DNA of 64,000 nt from Stictocephala bisonia. Lineage: Eukaryota > Arthropoda > Insecta > Hemiptera > Membracidae. A model generated the notes under the pieces. It worked only from the letters and a program-made list of their open reading frames with translations, did not search any database and was not told the origin of the DNA. The stretch covers positions 9,739,743-9,803,742 of the forward strand of contig JAQJVL010000003.1 of NCBI GenBank assembly GCA_035578905.1, written 5' to 3'. The position numbers were made by a program, and so were the translations under genes. This document shows positions 1 through 13,600 of the stretch, one piece after another (position 1 is the first letter of the stretch; the number at the start of each line of letters is the position of its first letter).

Positions 1-1266
1 GAGAGAGAGTTTCATTGTTAAAAAAGTATATTCTAGTAATTATCAAGACCTTATCAATTAGAGAGTAATTTAGTAAGTTTTTGAATAATTATATTTCATG
101 TTGTGTACATTTGATTTAGCCTAATATTTTTAACAATAAATATATTTTGATTAAATTTCAAATGCTTGTAGAATTGGTACAATTGGTAAAAATTTGATTT
201 AGCTTTAAAATATAATGAACTTTATGAGGCCTGTTTGTTAGGTGGTGCATTTGTTGTTGGATGAGATAAGTGGTTTTTATGGGTAATATTTAGGTTTTTC
301 GGGTATTATAAATATGAACTCATAGTATTTTTTATGTAGGATGGGTGAGCTATTATTTTTCATGTTTGTCGCGAGAATTGCTAGATTCATAAATTTGTAG
401 GGTAGGTGAGTGGTAGACGTAATGTGTTTGTATTTATTTTTGTTAAACAATCTGCTGATGTTCGTAATGAATGTTTTATTACACTCCTTAGGGTGGCTGT
501 GGTGTATAATTTTTGTTGTAGTCGGTTTACTTGGTCACACTGCATGTCTTCTACTTAGGTCAGACTGGAGGGATCATCGAATGGCTTCAGCGGTATTTAA
601 GCTTCTATCAATAATGTAGCCTTGCATTTAGACAATGTTTTACTGTATATACAATGTATATACATGTAGATAGTTTTTATTTTATCGAGTTGTGCATAAT
701 ATATTAAGTGTGGTGTTGTTTTAAAGTTTACAACAAATAAAAGCAGTCTACACCTAAAACAAGTTTCTAATAATAGCTGTGTGTTTGTCACCATTTTAAT
801 GAACCTAAACAATGTCTGAAAACAGTTAAATGAGAAAAACTTTTGTTGTGGACTTTTCCGTTGAAGTCTTGAAAACCAACAAACAATAACATTAATACAA
901 ACCAGTTTGCGTTTAAATTCTGTTTTAGCTTACTGTAGTAAACAACAAAAAATTACCAACTAATTTATATGTGTCCAAAAGCATTGAAAACTCAATATAA
1001 CGACGACAAATTTAGATCAATTGTGTTATATAACTTTTCTTTTTTTATTTGTCCTGATTTAGCCGATTGGATTTCAATATTAAATAATATGCTTTGATTT
1101 ATTATATTATTTAATAATTTTTTTGTATTATATTATTTAATATCAATATAAAATAACGCCCAAACAGTTCTTCAGCAATGAACTTTTAGTTTATTGAAGA
1201 ATCCATTCTTCAACCGTTGACTATAGAAACTAACAGACGGACCAAAGCAATGAATCTGCTGTAGAT
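1..1266. other. AT-rich non-coding left edge
   Basis: The window opens with the last few units of a GA repeat (1-9). The rest is AT-rich sequence without a convincing exon. A short open frame at 410-619 is rich in Leu/Val/Phe but has no recognisable family and no good splice sites. The missing first exon of the chitin-binding gene (start codon and signal peptide, ending one base into a codon) was looked for here and not found. Confidence 0.5.
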
Positions 1267-2062
1267 AGGAATGGCAAAGATATATCGAAAATAACGATAA
1301 ATATGTTTAGATAAATCGATATATAGGTATCTTTTTTCCTTTTGATAATATCGGATATATCGATATCGTTGGTCTGATATATCATATCACTTTATAATTA
1401 CGTTATTCTCTCTCCTCAAAATCATCGATTAAAAAATATTTAAAATGGCTCTTAAGCGTAATACACATGTAATTAAATAATAAAGTAATTTATTTAGTTT
1501 TTTATGTATGGTTAATTCACTAAAATGTAGTTTTTTGTACTGTAGACCAGTGGGTGGAACAGGTAAATGAAGTTCTGTGTGTGTTGGCAGCGCTTATTCT
1601 AAGATGCCCAATTGTAATACCTTAGTGAATTAGTTTGTTTTTAATTTGTAGTGTTTATAAGAAGCCTAAAGGGATTTTTAAATGTTAAAATCAAAAATAA
1701 CAATGTTATTAAATTAATAAGGTATAATTAACATAATAATAAAGGTACCGGTATTGTTATTCTTATTTTGAATTATTTTAATTCAAAGTCACAGACCACA
1801 GCTTGTTTCGTGTAGATAAATGTATTTAATTTTGACATTCAGTATGCTATTCTAAATAGTGACAGCAAAACATGGGGGTATATTTGGTCATGACATAAGA
1901 GTTAGTGCATAATTTTAAACAGACAAATCATTTAAAATTCGAAATATCGGTTACCCGATATATCGATATTTTCTTTCGATATTGTCGTTAGATTGATATT
2001 TGGTTTGTGATGTATCGATAGTTCGATATATCAATATGCTGAAAAATACTTGCCATCTCTAG
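1267..2062. mobile_element. Non-autonomous hAT-like element with TATCGATA-rich ends
   Basis: The left end reads AGGAATGGCAA (1267) and the right end, reverse-complemented, CTAGAGATGGCAA (to 2062). This TGGCAA-type terminal repeat is common in insect hAT transposons. An 8-bp flank, CTGTAGAT at 1259-1266 and TTGTAGAT at 2063-2070, differs at one base and fits a hAT target-site duplication. Both ends are packed with sub-terminal palindromes of the TATCGATA type (1275-1380 and 1940-2040). The roughly 800-bp body has no transposase ORF, so this would be a deletion derivative. The class assignment rests only on terminal repeats and duplication length. Confidence 0.5.
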
Positions 2063-2256
2063 TTGTAGATATACACGTGTGCTGCTATTTAACGGTAAAC
2101 GGTCTCTAATAAGCACTCGGAGAAATGTTTGTGTACTATTATCTGAGCTAGGGTTCAGCGTATACGGCAAACCGGCTTTAAGGGACCATATTAGTGGACA
2201 GTCATCAATGACTTAACTATGCTTTTTAACTTATTTGTCGACTAATTATGTTGCAG

Positions 2257-2454
2257 ATGGTCAGTTCAAGTGCCCAGACAAGAAGTACGCGCAGTACGAG
2301 GACTCCGTCCAGTGTGACAAGTACTACGAGTGTGACGAGGGGGTTGCTACGGCCAAGCTATGTCCAGACGGACTGGTCTTCGATCCCACCAACAGGAAGG
2401 TCAACAAGTGTGACCAGCCTTTCAATGTGGACTGTGGAGACCGGCTGGAACTAC
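2257..2454 (+). CDS. obst-A: obst-A-like exon, chitin-binding domain 1
   Basis: The acceptor is TTGCAG ending at 2256 and the donor GTGAGT starts at 2455. The exon starts in phase 1 (two bases of an Asp-like codon) and ends with one base of a Gln codon completed by the next exon. It encodes GQFKCPDKKYAQYEDSVQC and continues through the sixth cysteine (FNVDC). Aromatic residues between Cys2 and Cys3 (DKYYE) are those expected to contact chitin in CBM14 domains. GC content is far above the flanking introns. Confidence 0.9.
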
Positions 2455-4611
2455 GTGAGTCTCATGTTGAATAAGTCAGCTTTGGGTCATAAGATACAAA
2501 TTATAAAAGGGAGGGGGGGGTTCTGGGCTGTTCAGCCATCTTGGACCTATTCTCCACTAAACCATTGCTAAACGATCTTGCCCTCATTTCAGGCTAAATA
2601 TTCTTCTGGCGAATACAGAAAAATACATTATTTGTGGGTATTATAGAGAGTTGTTGATTGTTTAGTTTATTTCATTTTTTGTTGTTGTTATGATAAACGT
2701 ACATAAAACTGCGCTTAAAAATTAATTGAAATAATAGCATTATTAAGTTGGAAAATCCAAAAAGCAGTCGATATTAAGTATTCATTTTAGAATTTTCTAA
2801 ATTTGAACAAAATATTAAAATTTTTAGAGAAAAAGGACTCGTAAAGGAGGCCACCAAAGTACTTGCCTTTTTTATTCTATCTTAGTGAATTGTAATATTT
2901 TTAGCTATACTAATTTGAAATGTCAACAAACATGATATGTACTAAATTAGACAAAATTATTGTTCACCATTTATAAGGACATTATGTATTAAGATATACT
3001 TTAGTAGTAAGTATTATGCCTATTTCATTATTATCTTTGGTATCTAAATAAGCCTTTCCGATCAATGGTGACATTTAATGCACGGTTAATGAACAATATC
3101 AAATAATTTATAATCTCTAGATACAGGATATCTTATACTAGGTAGAAACTGAGTTATATTGCACCTGCCTTTGAATGGAATAGATTGCGATTCATTCGAA
3201 ATGTCCATTTAAATAATTATATAATATTTCTAACTACTAACCTTGATTTCAAGGCTACTAATAAATGTCAAAAGATGTGTCCATTTTTGAATAAAAGTGT
3301 ATTTGATCTTGATCTAAAAAAATATATTTTATTTATTGGAATATCCTATTTATACTTACTCACTCCCAATAGACTATTGATATGTGCAGGGAACTTAGAC
3401 ATAGTAAGGGACTGAACGGTATAGTACAAGCTGAACATTACTAATTGGATTAAAATATGCACTATATCTAATCCAGGTTTTAATTCTTGATGCTTTGGAT
3501 CACTCGGCTTTTTACTTTTGCTCAAGTTGTTTTTGAGGGCACTTCCTAAGTCATTTTTTATGGGGTTTGAAGTCGTTTTTCCAATATTCGTATGTATGCA
3601 AATCTTCAATCGTAGAAAATACGAACCATTCATGGTATTAATTTAAATAAATAATGATATCTAATTTTAAGAGTTTGAGAGATTGGCTTTGTACTGACAA
3701 TATAAAAAATAAATAAAAAAGGAGAGTCTATTGTGAGAAAATTATTTGAAGTAAAGCTAGTAGATGTTTCAAACAGATCACGGACTACAATAAGTAAGTA
3801 ACATAATATTAAATAAGTTTAGGTTCAATAAATAACAATGGACATTCGAGTTATATATATGAGCAGGTAAATTGAACACTTCACAACAACTGTGGGGAAT
3901 AGAGATAATTATTTCTTCCATAATATTCATCATTGCTTAATTATAATGGAGTGTTTATTACTGATATATTTATAAATATAAAAGAAGGTTTTTCTTGTTC
4001 GTTATTATTCAGCAAATTTAGTAAATGGTATCTATCTTACATTATTCTACATGTATAAAAGTCTGACTGACTGACTCACTGACTCACTCACGCACGCATC
4101 ACTAATTCTCTAACTTCCCATGTAGGTAGAGAGCTGAAATTTTGTAAACTTTTTCTTTAGATCTTAAACAGGCCAACTAACGTATTTTCATATTGATAAA
4201 GTACTCCAAATAAAGAGGAACCGCTCCTTAGAGGTTGTTCTATAAGGATAACATTGAGTTGATTTTATTAAATTAATAACAGCTGTTTTGTAAATAAATA
4301 TACATGTTTATTTTGCATGTTTGACAATAACCAACTGATGCATTAAGAGTTTAATCTTCAGCTGTTAAACAAAAACAAATGAAATCAACACTTTAAAATA
4401 TGCTTAGTAATACCATTGGGTATTTATACCAATAAATGCAGTAGGTAGCTACGCAAGTAGTGTGAGATAGTGTAAATACATTTAATATTGTGATTTTACG
4501 TTGTACAGTTAATCTACTATTATTTGTAGTCAAAAGTTACATGCCGAGGCCGAGGTGTATCCAGCACAGCGAGTGTCGAGGTGGCACGCGAAGCGTGCAG
4601 GGGTATCCCTA

Positions 4612-4680
<69 letters not shown>

Positions 4681-7600
4681 TCATTTACCACTCATCACTA
4701 TTTCTCCAAACCTATACGTCCAATTGACTTGACATTTTGTACATAGGTTTATCTTGACCCCTAGAGGCTCACTAAGAAAGGATTTTCCTCTCCGTCCTCA
4801 GCATTATGTCACAATGTCCTCCAAAATTCTCATGGTATTCTTGTAGAGCTATATTAATTAATTGATTGATTTATTTGATTAACAGCTGTTAAATAAAAAC
4901 AAATTGAATAAAATTGTGGTAAGCTAAACTCTTAAAACTAAAAATAATTGAGTATACTGTAGTTGTAAATTATACATAAAATCAGCTGTTCTAAATTAGA
5001 TAAAAATTGGATACAGTTTACATTAAAAGCTTGCTGCACATTTCGATTATATATTAATCAATCTCATTATTATAATCATTATATAATCAAAATAATTGTT
5101 ATTTATCTGTTCCAGAGGATCCCCAGGGCACCCACCTGTGCCCTCGCCGTAACGGGTACTTCGCCCACCCCGACGAGACCGTGTGTAACGTCTTCTACAA
5201 CTGTATCGAGGGTGAGAGCACGGAGATCACATGTCCAACAGGACTGCACTTCGACGAGTACTCGGGAACCTGTGTGTGGCCTGCTTCGGCAGGTCGCTCC
5301 AACTGTGGCGAGGCCGAAACTAGTAAGTCTTTCCCAAATGGGACATAATAAAAACACATTTTAAAGTTATAGTTTATGAACAATAACTATATTTATAAAA
5401 TAGAACGAGAGTCTGTAAACTATTTTTAAATTACGCGTTATTGTTTCGTTGCAATATACGGTAGATACGTTAACGATCTTTACTATTGTAATTTGTGTTA
5501 TTTGATTCATGATATCATTTTTGCAATTTAGAAAAACATAACGTTATAGAGTTCTGTATTAATAATACGTTCTGTATTTTTATATTGTATCCAAAAACTT
5601 GTACTAAATACAAGCAAACTTACTTTTTCCAACGAGAAAGATCTAGATATATTCTCTCCTAGGTATTAAAAACATAGCTATTCACTTTCCAGAGCTATTA
5701 TAGTTTACAGTTACATTAAACTCTATCTCCTATGCAGTTGTTATATCTAGAAACATACTTTTAGGGTAAAAATGCGGAAAAATAAAAATATGTATCCATA
5801 AATATAAATGAATATATGTTTATTGGCACATCAAACCTTAAATTTTGCAAGTAATTATGGAAGAAATTGAGTTCCTAAAAAAAAAAAAAAAAAAAAAAAA
5901 AAACAACGGCATCATATTTAGTTTAGGGATGTTTTTCCTAACTTGTCTCTTTATTTGAAACATATTGTGGTTTATGTTCACGGTTTTTACAATTAAACAC
6001 CGGGATGAATTTCGACAATTTTAATTAAAATAAAGCTATTTTTACTATCACGGACTGTTGAAGCCTAATTATTGTAACTTAAATATATAAACTTACATAT
6101 ATTTTTTATTGTTTAATATTTGAACTATGATTCCGTGTGAGGCCAGAGCTCAACGGTACGGCTTAAGAAAAAGTTCCACGGAAGTTGGCCGAGGTCTTTC
6201 GATAATATATGCACGATGTGGGTTTGGGGGAGTGCCTCCCCCCCACCAAGTGTTCAATGATGAATATGAGGTAATAATGTACTGTGAATAAGGAAACATT
6301 TGTCAGTTGTTATTCTTTGGCAGTTACAATAAGAACGGATGTTTTAAAATTACCGTTATAGTAACAAATAGGTCAAATCACAGAGAAAAAAGAAACAGGT
6401 CTTAATCCAATAGTGAGCTGTACGAGTGTCGAGTAGTTGTTTCTCCAGTTTGCCGTGCTGAGGGCAGGTCCAGCACCTTGTCAGTCTCTCCCTTAATACA
6501 ATAGTGAGCTGTACGAGTGTCGAGTAGTTGTTTCTCCAGTTTGCCGTGCCGAGGGCAGGTCCAGTACCTTGTCAGTCTCTCCCTTAATACCCTCAGATAG
6601 TGAGCTGTACGAGTGTCGAGTAGTTGTTTCTCCAGTTTGCCGTGCCGAGGGCAGGTCCAGCACCTTGTCAGTCTCTCCCTTAATACAATAGTGAGCTGTA
6701 CGAGTGTCGAGTAGTTGTTTCTCCAGTTTGCCGTGCCGAGGGCAGGTCCAGCACCTTGTCAGTCTCTCCCTTAATACAATAGTGAGCTGTACGAGTGTCG
6801 AGTAGTTGTTTCTCCAGTTTGCCGTGCTAAGGGCAGGTCCAGCACTTGGTCAGTCTCTCCCTTAATACCCTAGTGAGCTGTACGAGTGTCGAGTAGTTGT
6901 TTCTCCAGTTTGCCGTGCCGAGGGCAGGTCCAGCACCTTGTCAGTCTCTCCCTTAATACCCTAGTGAGCTGTACGAGTGATGAGTAGTTGTTTCTCCAGT
7001 TTGCCGTGCCGAGGGCAGGTTCAGCACTTGGTCAGTCTCTCCCTTAATACAATAGTGAGCTGTACGAGTGTCAAGTAGTTGTTTTTCCAGTTTACCGTGC
7101 CGAGGGCAGGTCCAGCACCTTGTCAGTCTCTCCCTTAATCCAATAGTGAGCTGTACGAGTGTGGAGTAGTTGTTTCTCCAGTTTGCCGTGCCGAGGGCAG
7201 GTCCAGCACCTTGTCAGTCTCTCCCTTAATACCCTAGTGAGCTGTACGAGTGTCGAGTAGTTGTTTCTCCAGTTTGCCGTGCCGAGGGCAGGTCCAGCAC
7301 CTTGTCAGTCTCTCCCTTAATCCAATAGTGAGCTGTACGAGTGTCGAGTAGTTGTTTCTCCAGTTTGCCGTGCCGAGGGCAGGTCCAGTACCTTGTCAGT
7401 CTCTCCCTTAATACCCTCAGATAGTGAGCTGTACGAGTGTCGAGTAGTTGTTTCTCCAGTTTGCCGTGCCGAGGGCAGGTCCAGCACCTTGTCAGTCTCT
7501 CCCTTAATCCCATCAGATACTCAAGGATAAGCATAATAATTATTATTAAAGATGTATAAAGATTTACATAAGTTGTAATCTATTTTAAACTGCCAATGAG

Positions 7601-10600
7601 ATGTTCGCTGCGCCATAAGAAAGCGACCCCTGTTTCTTTTTCCCTGTGGCCTGCTGTACGTTGATTTTATCATTTGTTTGAGGTTGGGTGCTGTATAAAT
7701 GGCACTGGTTCCATACATAAACTATCCTCTACTGTTTATAGTGAAGCTGAAGGATGGGTTCTCATGCCCCAAGGACTCTCAAGCCACGGGTCACGGACAG
7801 GCTGTCGCCCATCCCGTCTACGCCCACCCTGAGGACTGTCAGAAGTTCTACGTGTGTCTCAACGGAGTGACCCCCAGAGAACAGGGGTGCTCACTGGGGG
7901 AGGTCTACAACGAGGAGTCTCAGCGATGTGACGCCCCAGAGAACGTCCCTGGATGGTGAGGATACTAGATATTGAATCTTTAACTGTCTCAAGAATGTTT
8001 CCTTGTCGAACTAAAGGAACATGTTCTTTCCTTGAACAGGTCATATACATGGAAAGAACATGATCCTTCCATTGAAGAACTGGGAATCATGTCCCGTAAC
8101 TGAGAAATGATTCGTAAACATTTTCTAAATTCCCAGTTTTATACTGGTTTATACAGTCAAAAATATTAAGAATTTAAAGACATCTACAGAATATTCTCAC
8201 CCTTAATTATCATAACTATCTACTTAAAATTAAGGCGTTAAAAAATCTATAAACGTTAAAGCAGGAAGATTCAGAGTATATTTTGTAAAACTATTGCTTA
8301 TATTCTGTCCAAATGAGTTGTTTTCGGTTCACCCTACATTTTTGAACGACAAAGACGAGGTGTACACGCAAGCGTCAACTTTGGACAACTAATAGTTTTA
8401 TACTCACTCTTATTGTAACAATAATCCTATCCAGATAACCCTGGCTATAATTTTCTTCCCTCCATTCCTGTAAACGTATTATGTATGTCCATAAGAAGAA
8501 AACTAACAATTTTTCAACGCTAGTCTTATTTAATTTAAAATAATTGTGGGTGAACGAATTTTTACAGCATACTCTTTTAATATTTATAAATTGTCTTCTT
8601 CGAAGAATTCAAAACTTATCTCTTATCTAATTGCATTCACAACGCTTCCTCTTAGGTTTTGACTTATCAGCATTGCGATTTAATTTTATTCAATCAAATA
8701 TGTTACGAATAAATGTTCCTTGGACCAGAAGGGCACAATATTTGTAAAAAAGGCATAGTCTCCAAAAACACCAGAACGAAAAACGCGATGTTTAATTTGT
8801 AAAATTTCTATGAAAACGTCAAGCTTAGTTGTGTGAAACAAACCATGTAATTACACATTTATGACGTTCCTATGACGGTTATAAATTGTTGAGAAATGTA
8901 AGAAATGTTATATTTTTGTAAACTCAGAGCTGAGGTGGAACGGTGTTCACAGGTGGCTTGTGATCTTAGAACTTTACAAGTTGATATTCCTTCTGCTTCT
9001 ATTGGAACTGAACACCCTAATGGGTTGACTCAGTTCACTGTAGTACACACAGCTGATTAAGTGATAAATTATTTATTTTATGACGCCACATGTCACTGTA
9101 AAGTAATAAAGCTAGGATGTACTTTTACTGTAACATACAATATTATAAAAACTAAACATATCACCTGATTCAATAAGTTCATTACATAATACGTAAGTAT
9201 ATATAGTTGTGTTTGGGAAATCATTCCAATTTGAGAGCAAGTGGAGATCATAAAGAATATAGCCAATATAATGGGAACCAAGATAAATCTGAGAAAATGT
9301 TTACACCTCTATGTTTTATAGTTTGTAATCGGCACTAATAAATTAGACATTCAGGACAAATAAATTAAATAAAAATACGAACTATTTATGTATTTGTACA
9401 TATGTCAATTTTACGGATACTGTTGTTGTTCAGACATTCATTCAGATTTATACATAAAAGTGGGCTTACCCCCTTCCGTAGGTCATGAATCAAGGGGGTA
9501 GGATACAAGAGCTTACCCCAATCGTTCCGAGACTCATGATAAAATGGTCACGACAAATAATTTTTAAACTGGATTTATCTTGGTGTTTTTTGCAATGAAC
9601 TCGTCTACTTTTTTTATTTAAACATTATTTTCTAAAAGTAACCTTTCTAATGTGTCCAATTTAATTTCATTTTCATTCGTAGATGGGTCCAATACAACCA
9701 ATTGAAGCCCTGTCTCACTGTTTTGATAAGTTGGCATTTTTTTTCTTTTTTTTGCCAAACTGACTAAACAAAATTCGTTCACTAGAACAGGGGTTTCTAG
9801 TTCATTTTCCTGTCACACTCTAATAACTTTTCCAACCAAAAATCTTTTACTTGAACGTTGTCCTGTTCGTACTGTAAGTTTGTGCTATATCTTATGGCTT
9901 TGATGTTTTTATTACATCAATACATTTAATAATTTTTATTTTAGGCTTTACTTCAATTTTCATGTAATTCTACTTGTTGTCTTATATTTTCTGAATTAGG
10001 GCATAGAATTTTACTCGTAGTTTTCTCATTTCAGTATATTTTTCTGTTTCCTTATCTTAATATATTACCTAAAATCTCCGAAACCATAACACACATTTTT
10101 GTAAAATTTTGACAAAAAATTACTTTTTTATTACATAAATGATTTTTTAAATTCCATTCCTAAGAGGTTGAAATAGCCCCTCAACGTTACCTTTTTTCCA
10201 TTAGAGTAAAATTTGCGTTCATTTAATTCAATGGTTTATTAAAAATAGCCAATACAAAAACATAATCAACACAAAAGCTTGTCTAGTTTGGTTTTCTTTG
10301 TGAAATGTTTAATATAATTTCTACAAACTCTGACTGAATGCCCAATTTTGTATCCTTTTAAAGTAGACGTATATGAATCTCTAGACACTAGTCATAAAAC
10401 TCTGTTATCTAGAAGATCAGTAGCCGGCTGAGCTTTTATACTGATATAAAGGGTTCGAGAGAAACAAGGAGGTAAGGGTAAGCAATCGTAGAGAACCACA
10501 CCGTAATGAAGCAAGCACTATCAGCTAGTTTACTCATGAACATTGAAGTTGGAAAGCCATTATCTAATGGATTTAATATTTTTATGATAATATTTTACTT

Positions 10601-13600
10601 CCTTTTTGAATGTCTCAATGTCAACCATTCTGTTTGGAACCAAACAGAATTCCTTTACAGTATTTGTCTAAATCTAATCTTAGTTTAACGTCACACCAGT
10701 TAGTGAGGACTTGAGTAACCTCCGACATCGGTTGATGCTGCAAGCCCAGATCTGTATCGACAGCCGTGGAAGGATTACCGCCCCGGGGGTCTGATGGAGT
10801 GACGTCAGCCCCATTGTGCCTCCTTGATTGTAATTCTGCTGTAATTGTACACTCAGCAAGTATGACTATTTATACCATGACCTTTCATAGTAAACAATAG
10901 GCAACGCGACATCTATAATGATGTTTGATCATTCTTGCATCTCTTCTTTTATCTTTCGAAATCGAGATATCGCTTTAGATCAGGAGATTTCGGACTAGAT
11001 TTTTTTTTTTTAAGATAGTGTTTTAGACTATTGTAAACTTGGCTAAGTTAAAGAGATCTAGATGTGGTGTCATGAAGGCCATTAACGATGAAGGCAACTA
11101 TAAAAGTCCAATGAAAACCGTACATTTTCAAAATCTGCCACACTTAAATTATTTCAAACACTAAGGGCTGAATTTGAACGACATCTTTATTTATGTTCAA
11201 TTTCGTTATTTTCTAAAGTTTAATTGCTGCTTTGAGTTTTTGGTTCATCTTATATTACTGAAATATCTGATCATAGTATTACAGTCATCATTTTTCGGGA
11301 AATGCTGACCTATTTTATAACTCAAAATTGTATGTATTTTTTGGATCTTTGTTACCAGTTAATGCTTGCTAACAAATATGACTAAACTGATTGTCATTTT
11401 ACGTTATGCAAAATTGAATATTATTACGATCATTGATATTATTATTCATTGGGTTAATGCCTCTACAGTCCTAACTTCGCTTCTTTAATAAAGGCATTTT
11501 TCATTTCATTATGTTTCCCTAACAAAATTTTTGCAGTACCATAATTTTATTAAGCTTGTGCCTTTGACGTTTTCCGAATACTTATCATGTATTGCGTTTT
11601 TATTTTTTAAAGTTATGCAATTTAATTAAATTACACCATATTTCAGGGCATTATTTTAATTTAAAAGAATTTTAATCCTACTTCATGGTTACGATGCCTT
11701 TTTTGATAAATTTCATATTATATTTAATCTTTCTCGCTTCAATGACTTAGTATTATTAAACCAAACAGAGGAAGTATGCCAAGGAGGTAAACGTTCAGTT
11801 ATCACGGTAATGAGGCTGATTGTTAAGGTGGGCTGGTTAACATTTTATCAAGTAATTCCTGGTGATCCCTAGGGTTCGGGAATCACACCATAAAAATCCC
11901 AATGCTCTTACGTTCTTCCTATAAATTTATTTAATATTATTTTTATGTAGAATCTACCGTGTTCTGCATCGGATAAAATAAAAAAAAATATTCTTATTTA
12001 TAGAAGGTGAAAATGTCCTTAATGTAAATGTATATTTTATTAGGAATTACTTTTTTGACACAAAACTTTTGTTTTCTAACTGTTCGAGTATTTACGTATG
12101 TAAAATATGTAATTTTAATCTAATTTTTTTTACTGCACACTTTTTTAAAGCTATTTTAAAAGTTATAATAACAATAATAATAATAGAAAAATAATAATAA
12201 TAAAAAAAATAGATCAGATTCTATGGGAGGTCTTATTTAAAATACTCATTCGGCTTCTTTCGATCCATTTTAATTAAGAAACAAAAATAATAGCATATAA
12301 TACACTAATTTATTAATAATAATCTGTATTTCTCTATAAAATTACCACTTTACAAATCTATTATAAAAACTTTGATATTGTCACCCTCAGTGCGCATGCT
12401 TGATTTATTTATTTATAAGACACCAATCGTCAAGATACGGGCGAATATGGATTTCGAATGAGTGTGATGAGTGTTGATGAGTGAATGTAGTCATTGTTAC
12501 AAACTAAAGCCGACTGTTCCCTAGAAAGTATCATTAATTAATTAGTAGTCCAGTGATAAATGAACAGCGTTAAGTGCAAGTCAACCTAATGTATAACTGA
12601 TAGAAATAAACACATTTTGTATTATTTAAATATTTATATTTTTTAACCACTTTAATCACCTTGTGGTAGTAATGGAAAAATATTATATTGTTCTGAAATC
12701 TAATTGCAGTAGTTAATCCTATTATACATTTTCTGCACATACCAAAATGATTATTGATATCTAAAAAAGATGTTCTACCAACAAATTTGTTGAGTTGTTG
12801 AGTTGCTAGTTGATTTATCTCTGACTTGTGCTACAGCGAAGACTGGTACAAGGACAACCCCGAGGTGGCAGCCCAGCAGGCAGCAGCTAATGCGGCGGCG
12901 AACGCAGCTAGCAAGAAGAAGAGGACGAGGAAGTGAAGAAAGGAAGAACAGAGAATAAACATGTCGACGACATATCACTTGTTACACGAGACTGTTGCTT
13001 GTTTTCAAATAACAAGCTATTTTGTACTGCCTAACATTAATATAACAACCATATGGGCACTGAAAACTTAGTTTAAAGAAAATCTATCAATATACCATTG
13101 CGCCAAAAAACGTTACTTCTGAATTAATACAACAATTAATTGAAGTTATGTAAATAAAAACAAAATATAAAAAAATAAGAATATATTACATCAAAATATA
13201 GTATTTATGCAATAAAAAAGGGTATTCAACTTATGTGGTAGATAATTCAGTAAACATATTTGTAAAACTAATTTTTTTAGTTACATATATAAATTGATGT
13301 AAGATTGTAAAATAAATAAAACATTTTGTTACTTATATGTGTTTTTGTATTTTCCAAATAATTTTTATATTTATTACATTATACCCTGTTAATTTGTTAA
13401 ATATTGAATATAGAGGTCCCCTCTGATTATCAATATATTTTTGTAACAGTCTAGTAGTAACGAAACAAAAACGTGCCCAAAGGAATTTTCCTGCGTAAAT
13501 ACAAATTTTTGACAAACCTTCAAAACATAAAACTATTTTTTTACACTAAAATAACTCAATTACAACGATAATATGTAAACTTTCCTCATGAACATGAATA

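Larger units (their letters stand above)
2455..5115 (+). other. Intron 1 of the visible obst-A-like gene
   Basis: A 2.66-kb AT-rich intron between domain exons 1 and 2. It holds a (GACT)n-containing repeat near 4060-4100, a Helitron-like 3' terminus near 4553-4613, a TA microsatellite at 4616-4676, and repeat sequence at 4677-4860 that recurs inverted near 51.6-51.8 kb. No further exon was recognised in it. Confidence 0.7.

Noticed and set aside
410..619. Hydrophobic 69-codon frame as signal-peptide exon of the chitin-binding gene
   Set aside because: No donor site in the required phase follows a plausible signal peptide, and the sequence lacks the composition of the real exons.
6411..7514. 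CRISPR array
   Set aside because: The regularly spaced units are whole 91-bp tandem repeats with no unique spacers, in an insect intron.
7226..7534. Minus-strand frame with repeated RLTRCWTCPRHGKLEKQ
   Set aside because: It lies in the 91-bp array, changes frame between units, and is antisense within an intron.
10799..10806. TGACGTCA as a CRE-type regulatory site
   Set aside because: A single 8-bp match just after a candidate stop codon; too little to call a functional site.
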